NCBI GenBank assembly: GCA_030268105.1
Contig: BSDZ01000094.1
Span: forward strand, 3,630,501-3,694,500
Length of the DNA: 64,000 nt
Source: Volvox africanus
Taxonomy: Eukaryota > Chlorophyta > Chlorophyceae > Chlamydomonadales > Volvocaceae
Direction: 5' to 3'
The notes under the pieces were generated by a model. That model saw only the letters and a list, made by a program, of their open reading frames with translations, had not been told where the DNA came from and did no database searches. Both the position numbers and the translations under genes were made by a program. Shown here piece by piece: positions 56,374 to 64,000 of the stretch. Positions within the stretch are counted from its first letter, which is position 1; every line of letters starts with the position of its first letter.

Positions 56374-57609
56374 CTATTTCGGCTGAGGTACAAACGGCGG
56401 CATTAGAGGGCAATTCTTCGTGGAATGGTTCTCCGCACACCGTAGACAAACGTTGGCCAATTTTCGACGCTCGAATTCGGAACGATTGCAATTCCATTTT
56501 GGCATAAATGTGTCGTCCGTACGAGTACGCTTCGCGTTGGGGTCGGAACGCTGTGCGGCTGCCGACGACGGCGCACCACCACGCTTCCTGTTCCTAGCTG
56601 GGTCCGAGCTCGGACCTGCCCCTCCTGTACCACGGACACCCGAGCTAGCGGCCCCGCGCGCCTTGTGTTGCCCGTTGCTGCGTCGCGTCGCGGCAGTAGG
56701 CGTGGGGCGGGTCGCGCCGAGGTCCTGGTCGAGAGTTACAGCTTCCCCAAGCGGATCCTGCACTTGCACGGCATTTGCACGAGGGGCGGACTTGACTTCT
56801 TCCTCGCCGGCAAGGAGTCGTATCTCCGCGCCCTTAGCAAAAGCGACCAACGCGTCATACGACTTGATCTGCGCTCCAACCAAGTCAGTGGCGCACCATT
56901 TAGCCAAAAGTTTCGTTAGGCCTCGCCTAAACCAAAAGACACGCTCAGATTCAGTGAGGTCAGCAATGGGAGTCACAAGTGCTTCGAAGCGTGACTGGTA
57001 CGCAGGTACATTTTCATCCCGACGCATGTGGTAGCTACCGGCTGCCAAAGCGTTACGAGCTTCCACATCGCGTGCTTGAACCTCAGTAGTGAATCGTGCG
57101 AGCAAAGCGGCGACCAACTCGTCAAAAGTATAGCTGCCCCGGGCGTTGGTCCAATTGCGATACCAGTCCTTCGCTGCGCCCTCGAGGGTGTTACCAACGA
57201 AGAGACACCTGATACCGTCATTATCGCCACCATGAACAGCCTGGAGGTACTTTTTAGCGTCACGCACGTACGCACGAGTTGCATCGGCTATGCTATGCCC
57301 TGGTGTCTTGTCGGTCAGCGAAATATTGAGCCTAGGAACGGGAATCGACAATCTCATCACCTCAGGGATGTCATCATGCCCTCGAGCTTGAGGTAATGGC
57401 AGAACCCTTGGTCCAGCAGTGTTGTCCATATTTGTGTTCACTGCTGAATGCGGCACAATTAAGTGAGCAGGGGTCTGAAGGAAAAAGGGCTCTTGAGTGG
57501 CTCGCGCGCCAACAGTCTCAAGACCTCTATCCGGTGCTCTAGCAGCCACAACAAAATCGGGTTGGCTAGCTAGGCTAGTGTGCGGCGTATCGTCGTGTTC
57601 CGCGGACAT
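56374..57609 (-). CDS. gag: gag of E1
   Basis: 411 residues, open from the ATG at 57609 to the UAG at 56376-56374. It is about 97-98% alike to the F gag by eye, with the same zinc knuckle. It reads CGA where A1 and A2 have TGA. It could still yield Gag from the E1 5' LTR. Confidence 0.9.
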   Translation of the reverse strand: MSAEHDDTPHTSLASQPDFVVAARAPDRGLETVGARATQEPFFLQTPAHLIVPHSAVNTNMDNTAGPRVLPLPQARGHDDIPEVMRLSIPVPRLNISLTDKTPGHSIADATRAYVRDAKKYLQAVHGGDNDGIRCLFVGNTLEGAAKDWYRNWTNARGSYTFDELVAALLARFTTEVQARDVEARNALAAGSYHMRRDENVPAYQSRFEALVTPIADLTESERVFWFRRGLTKLLAKWCATDLVGAQIKSYDALVAFAKGAEIRLLAGEEEVKSAPRANAVQVQDPLGEAVTLDQDLGATRPTPTAATRRSNGQHKARGAASSGVRGTGGAGPSSDPARNRKRGGAPSSAAAQRSDPNAKRTRTDDTFMPKWNCNRSEFERRKLANVCLRCAENHSTKNCPLMPPFVPQPK

Positions 57610-58075
57610 GAAGCACAAAGCGATACCCTAGGTTTGCGTAATAGAAGCCGACTTCTATCGCAAAGGCAAGAGTACAAAACAACTCGGTGAGCCTACCGAC
57701 AGTACTCTTGAGAAGATTCAGCAAACTCAGCAAGTAGTTGCCCAGCTGAGTCCTGATCTCCGTAGTTTGGGCAATGAGAGTCGCCAACTGGTCCGGACGA
57801 AAGCCGGTCTCAGTCACCGCGGCAAGCAATGCCGGTGCACTGAGATTACCTGCGACTCAGAGCGTACACTTACACAACAAGTGCAGCAATCTAAGCAAAA
57901 GCAATTAAACAATTACAAACCGGAAGCGGCGGCGTCCAAAACGGCGCGGCCTAAGTCTTCGGCAAAAGTATCTAGCGGTCCTCGTGGTTCGTCGCTGGAA
58001 CTCGCCATAGAAAGAACCTACTTCCGATTAGACAAAGAGAGACAGTTAGGCAACGAACCTGTCTCGATACCAAAT

Positions 58076-58899
58076 TGTTGTACCTCTCGTTCGCGTTTGC
58101 TCATAAGTATCTGCACGTCTGGAGACTATCGACACCGATGCGCGAGCACTTGCAAGTACAGCAAGGCAAGCGAGAGCAAACAGAGACAGCGGAAGACTTC
58201 AAGACGAAGAGAGATATAACTTACAGTCTTACAGATCGGAATGATGCAATGGACGAAATCGCCGTCAGCGCCGGAAGCAAGCAATCATCACGCGGCGGTG
58301 ATTAGCGAAGTTCAGGCTTAGCTCGGGCTAAGTAGAATAGCGTATGGCAATAGTAATATAGAACACACGAGTGTTCTCCAGTATCGAATGTCTTGTCTAG
58401 CTTAGCCGTCCTCGCATCTGTTATACTCGCAGCATCGCAGTGCCGTACGATTCACATCAGGAGGCCGATCCTAGATGTGACAACCCTACTGCGTCTAAGC
58501 GATGTCTACGCATAACAACGTATAAGCCTTTCCGGCATTCGCATGATGCAAGGGTCCGGATAACGATATCCGGTTGCAGGGCATGCATCGAGACGAGTGC
58601 GGCGCTCTCAACGTGTGCTTTAATGAAGTAATATTATATCAAATAATATTACTTATCGTTTCGTAGCACGAGCATAATGCGCACCTCAAGGATTCGGTAT
58701 TTCATGCATGCTAGGCGGATTTGCCATGATGCGATGTCGCGATGGATAATGACAACATGCCAGATGCATATATAAATGTATGCGAATACATTTATATCAT
58801 GCAGATTCATTCATATGCAATGCGTTCATCACAATAGCACTTCGCCTTGTAGGATCACATCGACCTACGCATCGGCGGGAAACTAACCGTAGCACAACA
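58076..58899 (-). repeat. E1 5' LTR
   Basis: 824 bp, abutting GTGCT at 58900-58904. The primer-binding site lies at about 58058-58072 (reverse strand). It matches the 3' LTR at 30056-30879 except for five positions seen by eye. Confidence 0.95.
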
Positions 58900-58904
58900 G
58901 TGCT

Positions 58905-59322
58905 TTCAGTGGATTATGCCAGGGCCACTAAGCGACAGTCTTACCATTTCAAGTGCAAGTATGGCCCTGGGGGTATGGTTTCAGAGAGTGACCCTAGGGT
59001 AAGCATTTTCATTGGGGAAACATTATTCTTTGCGCTGATCCGTCCAAGGTGTGATGTGGCACCTGTAAAAGTTGCTGTCTGCAATCTGCACCGAGCTGAG
59101 GTGTTGAGGCCCAAGGAGCTTTACCGGGTGAAGGATTACTCCAGGCGGGATGCCACGGTGAATGAGGTACGACAGGAAATACTCCTTAATTATTTTCCCA
59201 AGGAGGTTGGCATGATAGATTCAAAGGTCATTCGTTGCCGTGTCAACAATGAGCTAAGCTATTTCCTCACATATGTTACCTTCTCTCAGCTTCCGACCAA
59301 TGATGGAGGTGAATATGCCTGA
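58905..59322 (+). pseudogene. Tnp2/Plavaka-type transposase, 3' part
   Basis: The last 139 or so codons of the transposase begun at 26087. GTGCT at 58900-58904 is the second copy of the target duplication. From 58905 the reading frame continues that of 30051-30055 exactly and ends at TGA 59320-59322. The segment is open and looks like a compact domain (HFKCKYGPGG, IFIGETLFFALIRPRCDV), possibly a BAH-like or reader fold; this is only a guess. Confidence 0.85.
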
Positions 59323-59712
59323 TCATTTGCTGCTGATTGGGTACATGTGCACAAGCACAATTAAAATGTAGTTGTGAACTCTTGTATGTAGCCTGTGCAT
59401 GTTGTACCTAATATGGGGGCTGGGGTTTATTGATGCCGGACATTGCTTGTAAAAAAGTGAGAGGCATGGTACATTTGATTTTGTGATCAATCAAGCCTCA
59501 TGAACAGTGTATGGGGAACCAATTAGTTAGCATGGTAGGGTGCGGACTTGCTTTCTATTATTCCTTAAGCCCCAGGAAGAAGGGGCAGGGTTTACACAAG
59601 TGTACAGTTGCATGTTGTTTACCTTGGAAGGCTTAACTCCAGGGGATTGTGACTATATTGTCATTAGCTTCATTTGGTGGTTGATGGAAAAGGGTATACA
59701 TCATGTGTATGG
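59323..59712. other. 3' flank of the transposase gene
   Basis: Non-coding tail of the transposon between the transposase stop and the LTR of E3. It presumably contains the transposase 3' UTR. No terminal inverted repeat and no TAACGC cluster are seen, which places the transposon's right end beyond E3. Confidence 0.5.
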
Positions 59713-60536
59713 TGTTGTACCTCTCGTTCACGTTTGCTCATAAGTATCTGCACGTCTGGAGACTATCGACACCGATGCGCGAGCACTTGCAAGTACAGCA
59801 AGGCAAGCGAGAGCAAACAGAGACAGCGGAAGACTTCAAGACGAAGAGAGATATAACTTACAGTCTTACAGATCGGAATGATGCAATGGACGAAATCGCC
59901 GTCAGCGCCGGAAGCAAGCAATCATCACGCGGCGGTGATTAGCGAAGTTCAGGCTTAGCTCGGGCTAAGTAGAATATCGTATAGCAATAGTAATGTAGAA
60001 CACACAAGTGTTCTCCGGTATCGAATGTCTTGTCTAGCTTAGCCGTCCTCGCATCTGTTATACTCGCAGCATCGCAATGCCGTACGATTCACATCAGGAG
60101 GCCGATCCTAGATGTGACAACCCTACTGCGTCTAGGCGATGTCTACGCATAACAACGTATAAGCCTTTCCTGCATTCGCATGATGCAAGGGTCCGGATAA
60201 CGATATCCGGTTGCAAGGCATGTATCGCGACGAGTGCGGCGCTCTCAACGTGTGCTGTAATGAAGTAATATTATATCAAATAATATTACTTATCGTTTCG
60301 TAGCACGGGCATAATGCGCACTTCAAGGATTCGGTATTTCATGCATGCTAGGCGGATTTGCCATGATGCGATGTCGCGATGGATAATGACAACATGCCAG
60401 ATGCATATATAAATGTATGCGAATACATTTATATCATGCAGATCCATTCATATGTAATGCGTTCATCACAAAAGCACTTCGCCTCGTAGGATCGCGTCGA
60501 CCTACACGTCGGCGGAAAATGAACCGTAGCACAACA
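59713..60536 (-). repeat. E3 3' LTR
   Basis: 824 bp, TGTTG..CAACA, with slight differences from both E1 LTRs (for example CGTTCACG near the left end). The purine tract lies just inside on the element strand (about 60537-60553). Confidence 0.95.
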
Positions 60537-60595
60537 ATTATCCCCCCTCCCGTATGCAGCGTCCTCGCTGCATCATACAGCATCGACTGCAGGGG

Positions 60596-63500
60596 TCATT
60601 GGGCTTGTGTGGCACGTTTGCGGGCTTCTTCGAGCAGGGGTTTCATGTCCTGTGAGAAGTTGCGTGCCGGTTCCCATGAGTTGTGCTCATCGGTATACCC
60701 TGTCCACTTAACCAAGTACTCGTGTACTGTTCGCTTACGTCGGTGTCGGCCCACACGACGCGCGCGATAATCTAACACCCGCTCCACATCGTAAAACTTC
60801 TGTTTACCAGCGATCCAGGTCTCGGGAACTGGTTCGATCGCTGCGGGGGCGTTAGCAGGCTCAGGGACGGGCTCCGTACCACGATACGGACGAACAAGCG
60901 ATACGTGAAACGTGGGGTGAATGGTCATATCAGCGGGCAATGCAAGCTTCACAGCCACATTCCCAACCATGCGCATGACAGGATACGGACCAATCCAGCG
61001 GGGTAAAAGTTTTCGGGATCCGTCGGCCAAGGAACGCAAGTTCTTGGTGCTTAGCAACACGAGTTGCCCTTCCGAAAACGTCACATCCTGCTTAGATTTG
61101 TTATAGTATTCCGTCGTTCGTTGCTGCGCCGCGTCCAAACACGACTTCGCGTCTGTGATTCGGGACATAAAAGACTTGGCAAAAAGTTTAGCAGCAGGCA
61201 CGTTCACTTCCAACTCACGCCACACGGGTAGCGCGGGATGAAACCCGTAGTTAAGAAAGAACGGACTTTTGCCTGTTGAGCGGTTAACAGCATTGTTAAG
61301 CGCGAATTCTGCCGCAGTCAAATACGTATCCCAAACGAGTGGTGTGCGACCAGCATAATTGCGCAACATATCACCCAACGTGCGGTTTGTGCGTTCGGTT
61401 TGACCATCAGTCTGCGGGTGATACGCCGTGCTCAGGTTGACGCGCATGCCAACTAGTTTGCAGAGCGCTTCCCAAAACTTAGACGTGAACTGTCCACCGC
61501 GGTCCGAGATCACATTTTTGGGAACCCCGTGTAACCGAACCACATTATCGAAAAACAAACGTGCGGTTTGCTCAGCCGTGCAGGATGATGTGCATGGTGC
61601 TAGGTGAACCATCTTAGTCAGACGATCGACCATTACGAACACCGCATCGTATCCCCCCTCAGTTTTGGGCAGCGCGACTACGAAGTCCATGGAAACACTT
61701 TCCCAAGGCGCATCCGGGACAGGCAACGGTTGCAACAACCCATGGCCCTTACCGGACAAAGCCTTATTGCGCTGGCACAGACTGCATGTCTGTACGAAGT
61801 TCGCCGCATCCTTAGCCAAACGAGGCCACCAAAAGGAACGTTGCACCAAGTCGATCAATCGCTTGCTACCAGGGTGTCCTGCTAACGGGTCCTCGTGGAA
61901 CCGCGCAAGGATGTCGTAGCGTAGCGCGTCGGCGTTCGGAACGACGATTTGCGTAGCTGCACCCTCCGTCCGTAGCCAAAGGCCATTCTGCTTGCGAAGG
62001 TTTTCTACATTAGCCGGGTCCGCGAACCAGGCGTCTGCGTTGTAGGCAACCTTCAACCGCTCCGCGAGGTCCGTCGCGATCGGTACCTCCTCGCTACGCG
62101 GCCGCACGACGGGCGCTGCCAAAATTGCAGCGTGTAGCGACGGATGTCGACTGAGAGCATCAGCAATATTCAATTTACCAGAAATATACTCCCAGGTGCA
62201 GTTGAACCTAGCTAGATATTCCATCCACCTAGCTTGACGGCGGTTCAACGTCGGAACGCTTTGCAAAAACGTTAGGGGCTTGTGGTCAGTCTTTAAAGTA
62301 AACGGGCGTCCCTCGAGGTAACAGCGCCATTCCTTTAAAGCATGCAGCACGGCCAGAAGCTCCTGTTCCCCGGTGGTGTAGCGAATCTCCGCACCAGAAA
62401 ATTTCTTACTCGTGAAGGCGATTGGTCACCCTTCCTGTAACAATACAGCGCCGCTTCCAAATATTGAGGCATCAGACACTACCTCAACACGAAATGGCAA
62501 CGAGTAATCAGGGAATGCAAGGGTGACATCTTCGGCAATAATTCGTTTGAGCTCTTCGAATGCCCGCTGGCATTGCAACGTCCACGACTCGAGCGAAACG
62601 AAAACGCCTTTGCGAGTTAAGTTAGTAAGCGGGGCCGCAATGATGGAATATTTTTCAATGAACTTTCGGAAATAATTGGTCAAGCCAAGGAACTTACGCA
62701 GCTCCGTGAGGTTCTGAGGCGCGGGCCAATCGCGAACCACGGCGACCTTCCGCGGGTCCATCTTCACACCGGTGGCCGACACAATGTGGCCCAAATATTC
62801 CACCTGAGGCTGCGCCCAAAAGCATTTGGCGCGTTTAGCAAACAATTGCTCCCGCCTCATAACGTCGAGCACGAGCCGCAGATGCTCCAAGTGCTCCTCG
62901 CGCGTCTTAGAATATACCAAGATGTCATCCAGGTAGCAAACAACGAACCTGTCGATAAACGGCCTAAACATTCGGTCCATAACCGCCTGAAACGTCGCAG
63001 GGGCATTAGTCAAACCAAACGATAGGACCGTATACTCAAAGTGACCGAAGGGCGTCCGAAAAGCGGTTTTCGGGATATCAGAGGCAGCGATGCGAATCTG
63101 ATTGTAGCCCTGTTGTAAGTCAATTGAGGAAAAATAAGCCGAGCCCTTCAGCTTATCCAACAGGTCGTCAACGCGTGGCAAAGGGTAGCGATTTTTCACC
63201 GTATTCGCATTCAACCCCCGGTAATCAATGCACATGCGCAAGGTCCCATCCTTCTTACCGACAAACAAAATCGGTGCAGAAAACGGGGATGTGCTGGGGC
63301 GTATCATACCCTTCGCGAGCAAATCCGTCACCTGGCGCTTCACCTCGTCCAGTTCCAATGGACTCAACCTGTACATTGGCCGGGCCGTAGGCTGCGCTCC
63401 AGGCATGAGAGGGATTGTGTGATCAACAGGACGCATAGGTGGTAGGCCAGGGATATCTTTAAAGACGTCCTCATACTGCGACAGTAGGGCCTCAACCTCA

Positions 63501-64000
63501 GGATCCGCAGAAATCTGCGCGGTGGTGACACAACAGCTCACCCGCGGCCTTAAAAGCAGTCCGTGGGCACCCTTCCGTAACAAACGGACGGCCTCCTTAC
63601 GCCCGACTAGCTCTGGTTCGATTCGCGCGGCCATTGCAGTCACAGCGAAATTAACCATAGGCACTGCCTCAGTTTCGCCCTCCTTTGGTGTGACATGTTC
63701 GAACGACAGGAAAGGTACCTTAATCGACAGAGTACCCTTGCACATATGCAGGGTTGCGGTCTCCATGTCGATGCGCGCGCGGTACTGTCGTAATGTCGAC
63801 GACCCCATTATGTACGGTGCAGTCTCTGCTAAGCCCTGCAGCACGTACGGCCGGGTCACAACACGCAAAGGGCCTATCGATAGGCTAAGGGTAATCCTGC
63901 CCACGATGGGATGCTTACCCCCGTCAGCAAGGGTAACCTGTGGACAATCAGACGACTCTGGGGACAACCCCAGCGCGTTCACCTCTGCGACAGAGATGAA
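60596..64000 (-). pseudogene. pol: E3 pol, partial, with a premature stop
   Basis: Open from the window edge (just before the protease domain's [10 protein letters not shown]) through RT ([10 protein letters not shown]) to TGA at 62426-62428, where other copies have CGA in the RNase H segment [10 protein letters not shown]. After the stop the frame continues through the rest of RNase H with the NIADALSRHP motif, integrase and chromodomain to TGA at 60596. It therefore supplies the 38-codon segment missing in F. Confidence 0.92.

Larger units (their letters stand above)
30056..58899 (-). mobile_element. chromovirus E1 (Ty3/gypsy), minus strand, itself split at 33707/55076
   Basis: The element inserted into the transposase gene with the 5-bp duplication GTGCT (30051-30055 and 58900-58904). 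In its own direction it reads: 5' LTR 58899-58076, primer-binding site, gag 57609-56374, UAG, pol 56373-55076 continued at 33707-30939, purine tract, 3' LTR 30879-30056. Between 33708 and 55075 another LTR array is inserted with duplication GGACT. Without that array E1 is about 7.5 kb. Its two LTRs are both 824 bp with five mismatches seen by eye (about 0.6%), so it is young. One pol stop (32886-32888) disables it. Confidence 0.95.
20412..59712 (+). mobile_element. CACTA-like DNA transposon, right end outside the window, split by a retrotransposon nest
   Basis: The proposed left terminus is CACTATAACAAGG at 20412. It is followed at once by a subterminal array of TAACGC motifs in both orientations, as CACTA/EnSpm elements have for their accessory DNA-binding protein. 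Inside are a minus-strand accessory gene (21480-24447), a membrane/ubiquitin-like protein gene (25230-25775) and a Tnp2/Plavaka-type transposase (26087-30055 plus 58905-59322). The segment 30056-58899 is foreign (nested chromoviruses). A second chromovirus, E3, enters at 59713, so the right end should lie beyond 64000. The transposase call is solid. The exact left end is inferred from the CACTA start and adjoining array; the right terminal repeat and target duplication could not be checked. Confidence 0.65.
59713..64000 (-). mobile_element. chromovirus E3, minus strand, incomplete at window edge
   Basis: Same family as E1. It is entered at its 3' LTR (59713-60536), then purine tract and pol up to the window end; gag and 5' LTR lie beyond 64000. 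The bases before the LTR are TATGG (59708-59712), so a TATGG copy is expected after its far LTR. Pol has one in-frame stop. Confidence 0.93.

Overview
The window is nuclear DNA of a eukaryote. I think a green alga is most likely, because the host genes are GC-rich, carry many short introns with GTRAGT donors and CAG acceptors, and encode long Ala/Gln/Gly low-complexity stretches. The species cannot be fixed from this sequence. All exon models below were built by eye from splice sites, codon phase and protein-family motifs.

Host genes (1-16286). A class I histone deacetylase lies on the minus strand (439-6317, ten exons found, running towards the left edge). It is followed on the plus strand by an unrecognised coiled-coil protein (6987-9119) and by a 658-residue protein (11310-16286). 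The latter joins a disordered, DPF-motif-rich N-terminus to a domain resembling the mitochondrial K+/H+-exchange-related (Mit_KHE1) family. The stretch 16287-20411 is non-genic and holds two solo LTRs of one family in opposite orientation, each with a perfect 5-bp target duplication.

Mobile part (20412-64000). A CACTA-like DNA transposon appears to begin at 20412. It has 25 copies of a TAACGC motif in both orientations just inside its end, a 529-residue accessory gene on the minus strand (21480-24447), a small protein with two membrane segments and a ubiquitin-like domain (25230-25775), and a Tnp2/Plavaka-type transposase (from 26087). The transposase reading frame is cut at 30055 by 28.8 kb of nested Ty3/gypsy chromovirus DNA and resumes in frame at 58905, ending at 59322. 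The target duplication is GTGCT.

The nest has two levels. Element E1 (minus strand, 30056-33707 plus 55076-58899) sits in the transposase. A plus-strand array (33708-55075, target duplication GGACT) sits in E1's reverse transcriptase. The array is a tandem series of LTR-headed truncated units of 3147, 3147, 2285, 3147 and 2285 bp followed by a 7357-bp element (F) with both LTRs. A third copy, E3 (59713 to beyond 64000, minus strand), lies just past the transposase gene. All copies have 824-bp LTRs, gag with a zinc knuckle, and pol (protease, RT, RNase H, integrase, chromodomain). Pol follows gag in the same frame after a single conserved UAG. No copy here with a readable pol is undamaged: E1 and E3 have pol stops at CpG sites, and F lacks 38 codons spanning the end of RNase H.
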